A stretch of DNA of 64,000 nt from Janibacter sp. DB-40 (GCF_029510815.1 NZ_CP120360.1:1922001-1986000), one strand, 5' to 3'. Shown: positions 28,205-39,537, counted from the stretch's first letter. Numbers and translations: made by a program. Notes: generated by a model from the sequence alone, not told the origin.

Positions 28205-28813
28205 CTAGAGCGCGCCCTTGGCGCTCGGGATGCCGCTGACCCGCGGGTCGTGGGCAACCGCGGTCCGCAGGGCCCGGGCCAGGGCCTTGAACTGCGCCTC
28301 GACGATGTGGTGCGGGTCGCGGCCGTCGAGGACACGCACGTGCAGGGCGATCCCCGCGTTGTACGCGAAGGACTCGAGGACGTGGCGGGTCAGCGACCCG
28401 ACGAAGTTGCCACCGATGATCACGTGCTCCTGACCGGCGGGCTCTCCGGTGTGCACCACGTAGGGGCGACCGGCGACGTCGACGACGGCGTGGACGAGCG
28501 CCTCGTCGAGCGGGACGGTGGCGTCACCGAAGCGGCTGATCCCGCTCTTGTCACCGAGGGCCTCACGGACCGCCTGACCGAGGACGATCGCGACGTCCTC
28601 GACCGTGTGGTGCGCGTCGACGTCGACGTCACCGTCGGCGTGCACGGTGAGGTCGATGAGGCTGTGCTTGGCCAGCGACAGCAGCATGTGGTCGTAGAAG
28701 CGGACCCCGGTCGAGACGTCACCGACGCCGGAGCCGTCGAGGTCGACGGTCACCTCGACTCGGGACTCGGACGTGCCTCGGCGCACCGTGGCGGTGCGGG
28801 ACTGACTGCTCAC
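28205..28813 (-). CDS. hisB: Imidazoleglycerol-phosphate dehydratase
   Basis: Mn-dependent dehydratase of histidine synthesis; 202 residues, monofunctional (no N-terminal phosphatase). The paired metal-binding motifs DAHHTVED (about 66-73) and DPHHIVEA (about 168-175), and [13 protein letters not shown], are present. GTG start overlaps the hisC stop (GTGA). Confidence 0.97.
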   Translation of the reverse strand: MSSQSRTATVRRGTSESRVEVTVDLDGSGVGDVSTGVRFYDHMLLSLAKHSLIDLTVHADGDVDVDAHHTVEDVAIVLGQAVREALGDKSGISRFGDATVPLDEALVHAVVDVAGRPYVVHTGEPAGQEHVIIGGNFVGSLTRHVLESFAYNAGIALHVRVLDGRDPHHIVEAQFKALARALRTAVAHDPRVSGIPSAKGAL

Positions 28814-29928
28814 GGGTTCTCCTTCGTCGACGTGTGGGCGGGGACCAGCCTGGCCATCGCCGTCAGGAACCGGCTCGTCTCCTCCGGCGTGCCGGCCGTG
28901 ACGCGCAGGTGGTTGGGGATGCCGACGTCGCGGACGAGGATCCCCTCGTCGAGCAGAGCCTGCCACGTGGCCGGGGCATCGGCGAGCCCACCGAAGAGCA
29001 CGAAGTTGGCATCGCTGGGTACGGGCGTCAGACCGAGCCCGGCGAGCTCGGTGACGATGCGGTCACGCTGTGCCTTGATCGCCTCGACGGTCTCGAGCAG
29101 GAGGTCGGCGTGCTCGAGCGCGACGCGGGCGATCGTCTGGGTGGGGGTGGACAGGTGGTACGGCAGGCGCACCAGCCGGAGCGCGTCGACGACGTCGGGG
29201 CTCGCCGCGAGGTAGCCGAGCCGGCCACCGGCGAGCGTGAAGGCCTTGCTCATGGTGCGGGTGACGACCAGCCGCGGGTGGCCGGCGAGCAGCGACAGCG
29301 CGGTCGGCGTGCCCGGGCGCGCGAACTCCGCATAGGCCTCGTCGACGATCACGAGGGCGCGTGGAGCGGCCTCGAGCATCGCCTCGATGACCTCGAAGGG
29401 CAGGGCCGTCCCGGTCGGGTTGTTGGGCGAGCAGAGGAAGACCAGGTGCGGGTCGACCTCCGTCGCCTGCCGCACCGCCGACTCGACGGTGAGGTCGAAG
29501 GTCTGCGCATCGCGCTGCCCGTCGACCCAGCGGGTCCCCAGGGTCTCGGTGATGATCGGGTGCATCGAGTAGGCGGGGGTGAACCCCAGGGCGATGCGTC
29601 CGGGACCGCCGAAGGCCTGGACCAGGTGCTGCAGTACCTCGTTGCTGCCGTTGCCGGCCCACAGCTGCTCGGGACGGAAGGTGACTCCCGACTGCTGCAC
29701 CAGGTAGTCCCCGAGCGCCTTGCGCAGGGCCGTGAACTCACGGTCGGGGTATCGATTCAACCCGCTGAGCCCCTCGTGCAGGGCCGCGACGGCGGCGCGG
29801 ACGACCTCGTCGGGGACGGGGTAGGAGGACTCGTTGGTGTTCAGCTGGACGTCGACGTCGAGCTGCGGCGCGCCGTAGGGCGTGCGTCCCCGCAGCTCGG
29901 GCCGCAGCAGCTGCTCGATCTCGCTCAC
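28810..29928 (-). CDS. hisC: Histidinol-phosphate aminotransferase
   Basis: PLP-dependent class I/II aminotransferase; 372 residues. PLP-lysine in [15 protein letters not shown], the substrate loop NPTGT and the aspartate context [10 protein letters not shown] are present. GTG start overlaps hisD (GTGA). Second gene of hisDCB. Confidence 0.96.
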   Translation of the reverse strand: MSEIEQLLRPELRGRTPYGAPQLDVDVQLNTNESSYPVPDEVVRAAVAALHEGLSGLNRYPDREFTALRKALGDYLVQQSGVTFRPEQLWAGNGSNEVLQHLVQAFGGPGRIALGFTPAYSMHPIITETLGTRWVDGQRDAQTFDLTVESAVRQATEVDPHLVFLCSPNNPTGTALPFEVIEAMLEAAPRALVIVDEAYAEFARPGTPTALSLLAGHPRLVVTRTMSKAFTLAGGRLGYLAASPDVVDALRLVRLPYHLSTPTQTIARVALEHADLLLETVEAIKAQRDRIVTELAGLGLTPVPSDANFVLFGGLADAPATWQALLDEGILVRDVGIPNHLRVTAGTPEETSRFLTAMARLVPAHTSTKENP

Positions 29929-31268
29929 CGCTGCCCCTCCCCCGTCGTGCGTGCGGACACGGCCTCGCCGTGGGCGGGCAGGTCCTCGGCGTCGGCGAGG
30001 GCGAGCACGTGCGGGCCGACGTCGGCCAGGGCCTCACGGGTGTACTCCACGACGTGGATGCCCTTGAGGAAGGACTGGACCGACAGGCCGCTGCTGTGGG
30101 CCGCGCTGCCCCCGGTGGGCAGGACGTGGTTGGACCCGGCAGCGTAGTCGCCGAGGCTCACCGGGGACCAGGGGCCGACGAAGATCGCGCCGGCGTTGCG
30201 CACCCGGGCGGCGACCGCTGCGGCGTCGTCGGTGATGACCTCGAGGTGCTCTGCCGCGTACGCGTCGACGACGCGCAGCCCCGCGTCGAGGTCGTCGACG
30301 AGGACGATGGCGGACTGGCGACCGCCCAGTGCCTCGGCGACCCTCTCGCTGTGCTTGGTCGCGGCAGCACGACGCTCCACGACCGCGGCGACGGCATCGG
30401 CGAGCTCGGTCGAATCGGTGACGAGGACGGACCCGGCCAGCGGGTCGTGCTCGGCCTGGCTGATCAGGTCGGCGGCGACGTACTCGGGGTCGGCGCCGGC
30501 ATCGGCCAGGATCGCGATCTCGGTCGGTCCGGCCTCGGCGTCGATGCCGATGAGGCCCTTGAGCAGCCGCTTGGCGGCGGCGACGTAGACGTTGCCGGGA
30601 CCGGTGACGAGGCTGACCGGCTGGCACTCTCCCCCTTCGCCCTCGTCGACGAAGCCGTGCGCGAAACCGGCCACGGCCTGCGCCCCGCCCATGGACCAGA
30701 CCTCGTCTACGCCGAGGAGGGCGCACGCGGCGAGGATCGTCGGGTGCGGGTAGCCCGCGAAGACGCCGACGTTCTCCTTCTGCGGTGGGCTGGCGACGGC
30801 GACGGAGCCGACCTCCGCCAGCTGCGCGGGCACGACGTTCATCACGACCGAGGAGGGGTAGACGGCCCGCCCGCCGGGGACGTAGAGGCCGACCCGCTCG
30901 ACAGGGACCCACCGCTCGGTGACGACGCCGCCGGGCACGACCTGGGTGGTCGTCTCGGACCGGCGCTGGGCCGCGTGCACGGTGCGGGCCCGGTCGATGG
31001 ACACCTCGAGGGCGGCCCGCACGTCCGGGTCGAGCGCCTCGACCGCCGCCTCGAGGACGTCCTGCGGCACGCGAAGGGAGGTCGGGCGCACCCCGTCGAA
31101 GCGCTCGGCGAAGTCGTAGAGCGCGGCCGCGCCGCGGTCATGGACCTCGTCGCAGATGGGCTGGACCGCCGTGAGGGCGGCCTCGACGTCGTACTCGGCG
31201 CGCGGCAGGGCAGCACGCAGGTCCCGGGCACCGAGGGGCTGGGAGCGCAGGTCGATCGTGGCGAGCAT
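29925..31268 (-). CDS. hisD: Histidinol dehydrogenase
   Basis: Zn- and NAD-dependent enzyme catalysing the last two oxidations to histidine; 447 residues. Conserved segments include [26 protein letters not shown] and EHDPLAGS. Normal length. First gene of the his operon; ATG start at 31266-31268 lies 6 nt after a TAGACT -10 box, so the operon mRNA is probably leaderless. No histidine-rich leader peptide or T-box was seen upstream. Confidence 0.97.
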   Translation of the reverse strand: MLATIDLRSQPLGARDLRAALPRAEYDVEAALTAVQPICDEVHDRGAAALYDFAERFDGVRPTSLRVPQDVLEAAVEALDPDVRAALEVSIDRARTVHAAQRRSETTTQVVPGGVVTERWVPVERVGLYVPGGRAVYPSSVVMNVVPAQLAEVGSVAVASPPQKENVGVFAGYPHPTILAACALLGVDEVWSMGGAQAVAGFAHGFVDEGEGGECQPVSLVTGPGNVYVAAAKRLLKGLIGIDAEAGPTEIAILADAGADPEYVAADLISQAEHDPLAGSVLVTDSTELADAVAAVVERRAAATKHSERVAEALGGRQSAIVLVDDLDAGLRVVDAYAAEHLEVITDDAAAVAARVRNAGAIFVGPWSPVSLGDYAAGSNHVLPTGGSAAHSSGLSVQSFLKGIHVVEYTREALADVGPHVLALADAEDLPAHGEAVSARTTGEGQR

Positions 31269-31274
31269 GGGACC

Positions 31275-31280
31275 AGTCTA
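31275..31280 (-). promoter_or_regulatory. hisD -10 box (predicted leaderless his operon mRNA)
   Basis: Minus-strand TAGACT lies 6 nt before the hisD ATG with no ribosome-binding site between. The spacing places the transcription start at or next to the A of ATG. Confidence 0.6.
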
Positions 31281-31342
31281 GATTCGCCGCGGGCGCACTC
31301 CGTCCCGCGTCTCACCAGCACCGCGGCCGCGTGTGGCCGGGA

Positions 31343-34315
31343 TCACTCCTCGCCGTAGAAGACCCGGTCGATCACGTGGCGGGCGTGCCGGGCGGTCCGC
31401 CGGTAGGACTCGGCGAGCGCCAGCCCGGACTGCGGCTCCATCCCGACGATCCGCCCGACCCCGTCCGCCTCGAGCAGGTTCGAGGGGACGGAGTCGACCG
31501 GACGCCCGCGGAAGAGCATCCCCGCGTTGCGCAGCAGCGAGGCCATCGACCAGGCCTCCCTGAGCACGAGCTCGTCCTCCGCCGAGAGCAGCCCCGCCTC
31601 GACCGCGGCGGCCATGGCCGGCAGCGTCCGCGGCGTGCGCAGTCCGGCGTGCTCGTGCGCGTGCTGCAGCTGGATCAGCTGGATCGACCACTCGACGTCC
31701 GAGAGCCCGCCCATGCCGAGCTTGAAGTGGGCCCGACGGTCCGCGCCGCGGGGCAGCCGCTCTGCCTCCATGCGTGCCTTGAGGCGCCGCACCTCGCGCA
31801 CCTGGCGCTGGTTCAGGCCGCCCTCCGGCCACCGGATGGGATCGACGAGTGCGATGAAGCGCTCCCCGAGGTCCGTGTCCCCGGCCACCGGCCGGGCCCG
31901 CAGCAGCGCCTGGGCCTCCCACGTGTGCGACCAGCGCTCGTAGTACGCCGCGTACGAGGCCAGGGAGCGGATCACCGGGCCGTTCTTGCCCTCGGGCCGC
32001 AGGTCGGCATCCAGCCCGAGCGGCGGGTCGGACCCGCCGGCGCCGAGGAGCCGCCGCAGTTCGGTCACGACGGCGAGCGCAGCCTCCTGCGCGGACTGCT
32101 CGTCGACGCCGGGCCGGGGCTCGTGGACGTAGAGCACGTCCGCGTCGGAGGAGTACCCCAGCTCACGACCGCCGAAGCGTCCCATCCCGATGATGACGAT
32201 GTCGGTCCCGAGGGCCGCGCCGCGCTGCGCGGCCACGTGGGCGGCGGTCACCTCGAGAGCGGCCTCGATCGTCGCCTCACTGACCTCGGTGAGCGCCTCC
32301 CCCACGCGGTCGAGTGCGAGCCGGTCCTCGAGGTCGGCGACGGCGATGCGGAAGATCTCCGCACGTCGGATCGCCCGGATCGCCGCCACGGCGGAGTCCG
32401 TGGAGTCCTTCCGCCCGGCGGCCGAACGCATCCGGCGCAGCAGCTCCTCCCGGGTGCGGGGTCGCAGGCCGTCCCCCTCCCCGAGCATCTGCACCGCTTC
32501 CGGGCTGACGAGCAGCAGGTCACCGGCGAATCGGCTGGCGCCCAGGGCGTGGGCGAGGATCTGCGCGGCCTCCCCCTCGTCGCGGAGCAGGCGCAGGTAC
32601 CAGTGGGTGGCGCCGAGCTCCTCGCTGACCTTGCGGAAGGCGAGCAGGCCGGCGTCCGGGTCGGCCATCTCGGCGAACCACTCGAGCATCACCGGCAGTA
32701 GCTGGCGCTGGATGGCTGCCCGGCGGCTCATCCCCTCGGTGAGGACCTCGATGTGCCGCAGCGCGCCGGCCGGGTCGCGGTAGCCGAGCGCGCTCAGGCG
32801 CTCCCGGGCCGCGTCCGGGGTGAGCCTGGCCTCTGCCGGGCTGAGTCGTGCGACGGCCGAGAGCAGCGGCCGGTAGAAGAGGCGCTGGTGGAGGCGCCGC
32901 ACCTCGCGGGAGTGTCGCGCGCGCAGGGCCACGATCTTCGTCTGCGGCTCGTCCCACAGCAGCAGCGAGCGTCCCAGGCGGCGCAGGTCGGCCTCCGCCG
33001 TCGGCATGAGGTGGGTGCGTCGCAGGTGGTGCAGCTGGACCCGGTGCTCGATGGTGCGCAGCACGCGGTAGGCCTCGTCGAGGACGACGGCGTCGTCGCG
33101 CCCGACGTAACCACCCGCGGACAGCGCCGCCAGGGCCTCCAGCGTGGTGCGCGAGCGCAGGGTCTCGTCGGTGCGGCCGTGGACGAGCTGGAGGAGCTGG
33201 ACGGAGAACTCGACGTCCCGCAGACCACCGGGGCCGAGCTTGAGCTGGCGCTTCGCCTCGGCACGCGGGATGTGCTCCTCGACGCGCCGACGCATCGCCT
33301 GGACGTCGTCGACGAAGTCCTCGCGCGATGCCGCCTGCCACACGAGCGGGCCGACCGTCGCAAGGTACTCGGCCCCCAGGCTCGCGTCGCCGGCGAGGTG
33401 GCGGGCCTTGAGCAGCGCCTGGAACTCCCAGGTCTTGGCCCATCGCTCGTAGTACGTCCGGTGGCTGGCGACGGTCCGCACCAGCGGCCCCTGCTTGCCC
33501 TCGGGGCGCAGTGCCGCATCGACCTGCCACAGCGTGCCGTACGCGGTCACGTCGCTGCACACGTGCATCACCCGGGTGGCGATGCGTGAGGCGGTCTCCA
33601 GCGCGGGGGCCTCCTCGGCGCCGTCGACCGGCTCGGCGACGAAGATCACGTCGACGTCGGAGATGTAGTTCAGCTCCCGGCCGCCGGCCTTGCCCATGCC
33701 GATGACGGCGAAACGGACCGCACGACCCGGCTCTCCCTGTTCCTCGACGGCGATGCGCACAGCGGCCTCGAGGGCGGAACCGGCCAGGTCGGCCAGCGCC
33801 GCCGCCGTGTCCGGCAGGTCCGCGACGGGGTCCTCACCCGTGACGTCGATCGCCGTGATGCCGAGCAGCTGGCGCCGGTAGGCCACCCGCATCGCGTCCT
33901 GCGGCTCGAGGTCCCCCGGCTCGGCGATCTCCGCGAGCACGGCCTCGGTGCGTTCCTCCGGGGTCATCGGCTCGGCGTCGACCGCGTCGCGCCACTGCTC
34001 GGGGTGGGCGACGAGATGGTCCACGAGCGCCGTGGACGCCCCCAGCACGCCGACGACCCGGTCGCGGACCCGCGCGTCCTCGCGCAGGGCCCGGCGCAGC
34101 TCCTCGGCCCCGTCGCCGGCGGACTCGATCACCCGGACCAGCCCGAGCAGTGCACTGTCCGGGTCGGCCGCCCGCGTCAACGCGCGGATCAGCCGGTCCT
34201 GCTCGGCCCCCTCCGGGAGGCCCAGCGCGGGGTCGGCGAGCAGTCGCTCGGAACGGCGGGTGTCGGTGAATCCGCGCCGGGCGAGGGTGCGCTCAGGGCG
34301 TTGTGGCGGGGTCAC
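31343..34315 (-). CDS. glnE: Bifunctional glutamine synthetase adenylyltransferase/deadenylase
   Basis: Adenylates and deadenylates glutamine synthetase according to nitrogen status. 990 residues with two nucleotidyltransferase halves: N-terminal half with GRELNYISDVDVIFV and C-terminal half with GRELGYSSDADVLYV (the paired Asp residues bind metal), each followed by a GlnD-type helical domain (LGPGGLRDVEFSVQLLQL and LGMGGLSDVEWSIQLIQL). GTG start, 7 nt after glnA2. The target is expected to be a class I-beta glutamine synthetase elsewhere, since the adjacent GlnA lacks the usual Tyr site. Confidence 0.95.
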   Translation of the reverse strand: MTPPQRPERTLARRGFTDTRRSERLLADPALGLPEGAEQDRLIRALTRAADPDSALLGLVRVIESAGDGAEELRRALREDARVRDRVVGVLGASTALVDHLVAHPEQWRDAVDAEPMTPEERTEAVLAEIAEPGDLEPQDAMRVAYRRQLLGITAIDVTGEDPVADLPDTAAALADLAGSALEAAVRIAVEEQGEPGRAVRFAVIGMGKAGGRELNYISDVDVIFVAEPVDGAEEAPALETASRIATRVMHVCSDVTAYGTLWQVDAALRPEGKQGPLVRTVASHRTYYERWAKTWEFQALLKARHLAGDASLGAEYLATVGPLVWQAASREDFVDDVQAMRRRVEEHIPRAEAKRQLKLGPGGLRDVEFSVQLLQLVHGRTDETLRSRTTLEALAALSAGGYVGRDDAVVLDEAYRVLRTIEHRVQLHHLRRTHLMPTAEADLRRLGRSLLLWDEPQTKIVALRARHSREVRRLHQRLFYRPLLSAVARLSPAEARLTPDAARERLSALGYRDPAGALRHIEVLTEGMSRRAAIQRQLLPVMLEWFAEMADPDAGLLAFRKVSEELGATHWYLRLLRDEGEAAQILAHALGASRFAGDLLLVSPEAVQMLGEGDGLRPRTREELLRRMRSAAGRKDSTDSAVAAIRAIRRAEIFRIAVADLEDRLALDRVGEALTEVSEATIEAALEVTAAHVAAQRGAALGTDIVIIGMGRFGGRELGYSSDADVLYVHEPRPGVDEQSAQEAALAVVTELRRLLGAGGSDPPLGLDADLRPEGKNGPVIRSLASYAAYYERWSHTWEAQALLRARPVAGDTDLGERFIALVDPIRWPEGGLNQRQVREVRRLKARMEAERLPRGADRRAHFKLGMGGLSDVEWSIQLIQLQHAHEHAGLRTPRTLPAMAAAVEAGLLSAEDELVLREAWSMASLLRNAGMLFRGRPVDSVPSNLLEADGVGRIVGMEPQSGLALAESYRRTARHARHVIDRVFYGEE

Positions 34316-34322
34316 GGGGTGC

Positions 34323-35660
34323 TCACAGGCGCGGCAGCAGGCGTTCCAGCTCGAAGGGGGTGACCTGGTGGCGGTAGTCGGCCCACTCCTGGCGCTTGTT
34401 GCGCAGGAAGAAGTCGAACACGTGCTCCCCGAGCGTCTCGGCGACCAGCTCGCTCTCCTCCATCGCCTCGATGGCCTCGGAGAGGCTCCCCGGCAGTGGT
34501 CGGATGCCCATCGCGCGGCGCTCGCGGTCGGTCAGCCCCCACACGTCGTCCTCGGTCTCGACGGGCAGCTCGTAGCCCTCCTCGATGCCCTTCAGCCCGG
34601 CGGCGAGCATCACGGCGAAGGCCAGGTAGGGATTGCAGGCCGCGTCCAGGCTGCGCAGCTCGACCCGGCTGGAGTTGCCCTTGTCCGGCTTGTACATCGG
34701 TACCCGGACCATGGCCGAGCGGTTGTTGTGGCCCCAGGTCAGGTGGGCGGGAGCCTCACCGCCGCCCCATAGCCGCTTGTAGCTGTTGACCCACTGGTTG
34801 GTCACGGCGGTGAACTCGCGACCGTGGCGCAGCAGACCGGCGATGAACTGCCGACCGACCTTGCTCAGCTGATAGGGCGCTCCCGGCTCGTAGAAGGCAT
34901 TGGTGTCCCCCTCGAAGAGCGACATGTGGGTGTGCATCCCGCTGCCGGGGTGCTCGGCGAAGACCTTGGGCATGAAGGTCGCGTAGACCCCCTGCTCGAG
35001 GGCGACCTCCTTGATGACCGTCCGGAAGGTCATGACGTTGTCCGCGGTGGAGAGCGCGTCGGCGTAGCGCAGGTCGATCTCGTTCTGCCCGGGTGCGCCC
35101 TCGTGGTGGCTGAACTCGACCGAGATCCCCACCGACTCGAGCATGGTGATGGCCCGGCGGCGGAAGTCGTGGGCCTCCCCCTTCGGCACGTGGTCGAAGT
35201 ACCCGGCGTCGTCGACCGGCACCGGGCGGCCGGTGCGCACACTGTCCAGCTGGAGCAGGAAGAACTCGATCTCGGGGTGGATGTAGAAGGTGAAGCCCAT
35301 CTCCCCCGCCTTGTCGAGGGTGCGCCGCAGCACGTAGCGCGCATCCGACAGCGAAGGGGTGCCGTCCGGCAGGTGGATGTCGCAGAACATGCGAGCCGTC
35401 CCCGGTGACTCGCCGCGCCACGGCAGCACCTGGAAGGTCGCCGGGTCCGGCTGGGCGAGCATGTCCGCCTCGTAGACGCGGGTGAAGCCCTCGATGGCCG
35501 ACCCGTCGAAACCGATCCCCTCGGCGAAGGCCCCCTCGAGCTCCGCGGGCGCGATGGCCACTGACTTCAGGGTGCCGAGGACATCCGTGAACCAGAGCCG
35601 GACGAACCGGATGTCGCGTTCCTCGATGGTCCGGAGGACGAACTCCTGCTGACGATCCAT
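34323..35660 (-). CDS. glnA2: Glutamine synthetase, GlnA2-type
   Basis: Makes glutamine, or a related gamma-glutamyl product, from glutamate, ammonia and ATP; 445 residues, the length of actinobacterial GlnA2. Conserved GS segments: FDGSAIEGF, SGMHTHMSLF, NSYKRLWGGGEAPAHL and NRSAMVRVP. The region that normally carries the adenylylated Tyr (NLYDLP) reads DVWGLTDRER here, so adenylylation is not expected. ATG at 35658-35660 gives the usual N-terminus (MDRQQEFVLRTIEERDIRFV). Upstream of glnE, as in M. tuberculosis. Confidence 0.95.
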   Translation of the reverse strand: MDRQQEFVLRTIEERDIRFVRLWFTDVLGTLKSVAIAPAELEGAFAEGIGFDGSAIEGFTRVYEADMLAQPDPATFQVLPWRGESPGTARMFCDIHLPDGTPSLSDARYVLRRTLDKAGEMGFTFYIHPEIEFFLLQLDSVRTGRPVPVDDAGYFDHVPKGEAHDFRRRAITMLESVGISVEFSHHEGAPGQNEIDLRYADALSTADNVMTFRTVIKEVALEQGVYATFMPKVFAEHPGSGMHTHMSLFEGDTNAFYEPGAPYQLSKVGRQFIAGLLRHGREFTAVTNQWVNSYKRLWGGGEAPAHLTWGHNNRSAMVRVPMYKPDKGNSSRVELRSLDAACNPYLAFAVMLAAGLKGIEEGYELPVETEDDVWGLTDRERRAMGIRPLPGSLSEAIEAMEESELVAETLGEHVFDFFLRNKRQEWADYRHQVTPFELERLLPRL

Positions 35661-35739
35661 GCGCCCATCCTGCCCCACGACGAGGACGTCCTCACGCGGG
35701 ACCGCCGGACGGGATTCGCTGCAGCGCTTGGACAGACAG

Positions 35740-35779
35740 CGAGGGACCCCGCCGGGACGTGCTCCGGCGGGGCCCCTCG
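35740..35779 (-). terminator. Hairpin terminator downstream of the M6 protease gene
   Basis: Near-perfect 15-16 bp inverted repeat (35740-35755 with 35764-35779, one mismatch, 8-nt loop) begins 17 nt after the protease stop. G+C rich with no long T-run. Confidence 0.65.
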
Positions 35780-35796
35780 TGTGCTCGGCTCGTCGA

Positions 35797-38163
35797 TCAG
35801 TTGGCGGTGGTGCCCGCCTTGACGTCGACGACCAGCTGGTCCTTGTGGGCCAGCTCGGACTTGACCTCGATGGTCGTGCCCGACCCGGCGACCTTCGTCG
35901 AGGCCAGCGGGCTGTCCTCGTCCCAGTAGCGCTCCGGGTCCGTGTCGTCGAAGAGCGGGATCCCCGCCCTCGAGGGGACCGTCTCCGGGACGCCGTTGCT
36001 GTGGAAGGTCACCTCGTCCGTGCGCTGCGTGCCGAACGTCGCGTCGAAGGGCGCGCGGCGGTTGCCGAGGGTCGCGCCGTTGTCGAAGACGATCGGTGCC
36101 GGACGGGCGTCCACCGGCAGCACCTGGCCGTAGCCGGGGTGCTGGCTGGTGTTGTTGTCGCCGTAGGCGTTGTTGACGTACCAGACGAGCATGCCGTCCT
36201 GGTACGGGAAGCGCTCCACCCAGTTCGGGCGGGTCGAGCCCCAGCCGAAGTTGTACGGCCCGGTCTTCAGGTACTGGTCGTACCCCGAGTAGGTCCGGTT
36301 CTCGGCGAGGTAGTAGTTCTGCACCTTCTCCTCGGTGGAACCGCTCATCCGGGTGAACCCGTCAGCGGTCCACCCGTTGTCACCGGACTCCACGTCGTCG
36401 GTGAAGACCGTGGTCCCGTCGACCTCGACCTCGATGTCGTCGATGAAGGCGCCGTCCATGACCAGGCCGCCGTCGGACTGGTAGCGCCAGCGGAACTGCA
36501 CCGGCTGCCCGACGAACTCGCCCAGGTCGTACTGCACCTGGTTCCACGTGAGGTCACCGCCGTCGAGCTCGGCGATCTCGGTCCAGGACTCACCACCGTC
36601 GGTCGAGACCTCCGTGTAGAGGAAGTCGTAGTCGACCTCGATCTCGGAGGCGATGTACGCCGAGACCGTGGCGCTCGAGGCGTCGGTCAGGTCGATCTCG
36701 CGGGTGAGCGTGTTGTTGAGGTTGTTGTCCGCGCCGGACCACCACTCGTAGCTCCCGGACCGCGGGGTGTTGTACTCGGTCGTCACGGTCTGCTCGGGCA
36801 GCAGCACCGCGAGGGCCTGCGACAGCTTGTTGTGGTCGCGGTCGGCGGGACCGAGACGGGTGGTCAGCTCCTCGCCGGGCCGGACCACGTCGTGGTCCAG
36901 CCAGCCGAGCTGCAGCTTCTCCCACGCGCCCATGTAGCCGGGCTTGGAGCCGATGTCGTCGGTGCCGTCGTTGAGCCACGAGCCGGAGGACATCAGCGAC
37001 CAGAAGGCGACGCTGTTGTCCCCACCGGCGGTGTCGTAGAGGTCCGGCAGACCGAGGTCGTGCGAGAACTCGTGGGTGAAGACACCCAGGCCGCCGTTCT
37101 CCGGCTCGGTCGTGTAGTCACCGATCCAGATGCCGGAGTCACCGAGCTGGACACCTCCGAGCCGGTTGCCCTCCGGGCCGGACTTGCCGATCCCGTTGGA
37201 GAAGGCGTACCAGCGGTGGCTCCAGATGGCGTCCTCACCCTGGGCGCCGCCACCGGCCTCCTCGCCCTCACCGGCGTGGATGGCCTGGAAGTGGTCGATG
37301 TACCCGTCGGGTTCGTTGAAGTCGCCGTCACCGTCGTGGTCGTAGCGGTCCCAGACGTCGTACTGGTTGAGGTACTCCTGGATCTCGGCGTCGGTCCTGC
37401 CCTGCGCCTTCTGGTCCTCGTACCACGCGTCGGCCGTGTCCTGGATGAAGCTCCAGTAGCCATCGGCCACGCTGGTGCCGTCGCCCTGCACCGGGTTGTG
37501 GCCGTACCTGGCCTCGTTGTACGGCACGGTGACCCAGTTGCTGACGTCACCGTCGGTCATGAACCGGCCGTTGGACTGCTTGAGGAAGAAGTCGCGGAAG
37601 GACTCCTTGCCGTCCGCGAACATCAGGTCCATGTAGTGGGCACGGTTGAAGTCCTCGGTCCAGATGGTCGAGTTGTCGTCCGTCTTGTCACCGTCCCAGT
37701 CGCGGTCCGGCTCGGCGATCTCGTTGTGCTTCGGGCCGGCCTCACCGCCGGTGGCGGGAAGGGTCTGGTCACCGAACTCGGCGAGGATGGTGAAGACCGA
37801 GGCCTCGCGGTCGACGTCGTACTGGACGTACTTCGTGGGCGGCTGCTTGCCCTGGCCGTTGTCCTTCTCCGCACTCGGACTGTCGGAGGATTCGCCGGTC
37901 AGCGCGATGACGTTCGAGCCGTTCTTCGACACGACCTTCGCCTCGCCGGTGAGCAGCTGGGTGACCGCGTCCTTGCGCAGTGCGCGCTGGGCGTCACCGA
38001 GGGGGTTGGGCAGGTCATCGGCCCGGGCCGACGACGAAGGGTTGTCCTCCTGGGGTGGCACGCCTCCAGCCGCCTCCTGCGCACTCGCCGACAGGGGCAT
38101 GAGCGCGAGCACGAGAGCGGACGTGGCGAGGCCGGACACGACATGGGTGTGGCGTCTCTTCAC
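35797..38163 (-). CDS. Secreted M6-family metalloprotease (immune inhibitor A-like)
   Basis: 788-residue exported peptidase. Signal peptide: basic start KRRHTHV, hydrophobic core SGLATSALVLALMPL, Ala-rich cleavage region near ASAQEA. The zinc motif is HEFSHDLGLPDLYD (HExxH, about 360-373). Further InhA-like parts: a MAM/beta-sandwich-like region (about 470-620) with IDDIEVEVDG and a C-terminal VWYVNNAYGDNN segment. GTG start at 38163 follows an ideal AGGAGG (38168-38173). It occupies the slot between glnA2 and panB where M. tuberculosis has unrelated exported proteases. Substrate unknown. Confidence 0.9.
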   Translation of the reverse strand: MKRRHTHVVSGLATSALVLALMPLSASAQEAAGGVPPQEDNPSSSARADDLPNPLGDAQRALRKDAVTQLLTGEAKVVSKNGSNVIALTGESSDSPSAEKDNGQGKQPPTKYVQYDVDREASVFTILAEFGDQTLPATGGEAGPKHNEIAEPDRDWDGDKTDDNSTIWTEDFNRAHYMDLMFADGKESFRDFFLKQSNGRFMTDGDVSNWVTVPYNEARYGHNPVQGDGTSVADGYWSFIQDTADAWYEDQKAQGRTDAEIQEYLNQYDVWDRYDHDGDGDFNEPDGYIDHFQAIHAGEGEEAGGGAQGEDAIWSHRWYAFSNGIGKSGPEGNRLGGVQLGDSGIWIGDYTTEPENGGLGVFTHEFSHDLGLPDLYDTAGGDNSVAFWSLMSSGSWLNDGTDDIGSKPGYMGAWEKLQLGWLDHDVVRPGEELTTRLGPADRDHNKLSQALAVLLPEQTVTTEYNTPRSGSYEWWSGADNNLNNTLTREIDLTDASSATVSAYIASEIEVDYDFLYTEVSTDGGESWTEIAELDGGDLTWNQVQYDLGEFVGQPVQFRWRYQSDGGLVMDGAFIDDIEVEVDGTTVFTDDVESGDNGWTADGFTRMSGSTEEKVQNYYLAENRTYSGYDQYLKTGPYNFGWGSTRPNWVERFPYQDGMLVWYVNNAYGDNNTSQHPGYGQVLPVDARPAPIVFDNGATLGNRRAPFDATFGTQRTDEVTFHSNGVPETVPSRAGIPLFDDTDPERYWDEDSPLASTKVAGSGTTIEVKSELAHKDQLVVDVKAGTTAN

Positions 38164-38361
38164 GAATCCTCCTGTTTTTGTGTGGCTGGTGGCCACAGCG
38201 GTGAGCGCACTCAACCAACATCGGACGGTCCACGGGAGGGGCCGCAGGAAATTCTGAACAAACTCTTACTGTTTCGTGTCGGAACGTCCACATTCATCCG
38301 GCGCACGCCGCACGGCCGCCGCACGGGGGTCCCGTTCGGACGAGCGGCTTAGGGTGGGGCC
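38164..38361. promoter_or_regulatory. Divergent promoter region of the protease and panB
   Basis: About 200 bp. The plus strand carries TAGGGT (38350-38355) 6 nt before the panB ATG, consistent with a leaderless mRNA. The stretch 38250-38280 is the most A+T-rich part and probably holds the protease promoter on the minus strand, but no clear -35/-10 pair stands out. No named operator was recognised. Confidence 0.5.
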
Positions 38362-39255
<894 letters not shown>

Positions 39256-39270
39256 CCGGGGAACCTGGTC

Positions 39271-39462
39271 TCAGGCCCCGCCCTCGCGCCACTCGCGCTC
39301 GCGGCGCTCCTCCTCGTCCCACTTCTCCGTCTTCTCCCGGGCGATCTGCAGCGCCGCCGCGGCCTCGGCCTCGGTCTCGTAGGGCCCCATGACGTCCGCG
39401 TTCTGCGAGCGGTTCTCGTCGGTCTCGACCTGACGGGTCTCGATGTTGTACCAGTAGGCCAT
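39271..39462 (-). CDS. Small conserved actinobacterial protein (SPOR-like)
   Basis: 63 residues, start [20 protein letters not shown]. Aromatic N-terminal strand followed by [20 protein letters not shown], which resembles the sheet-helix pattern of short SPOR-like proteins. Highly charged C-terminus ([15 protein letters not shown]). I recall small proteins of this style next to map or panB in other actinobacteria; function unknown. Convergent with panB (15 bp apart) and divergent from map. Confidence 0.75.
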   Translation of the reverse strand: MAYWYNIETRQVETDENRSQNADVMGPYETEAEAAAALQIAREKTEKWDEEERREREWREGGA

Positions 39463-39531
39463 CGTCGTGCCGTCCTCTCCCGCGGGCCGGGCACCCGCAC
39501 ACCGGAGCGCATCCGATCAGCGCCCGTTGCC

Positions 39532-39537
39532 TAGACT
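39532..39537 (+). promoter_or_regulatory. map -10 box (predicted leaderless mRNA)
   Basis: TAGACT lies 7 nt before the ATG of map, with no ribosome-binding site between them. Confidence 0.6.
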
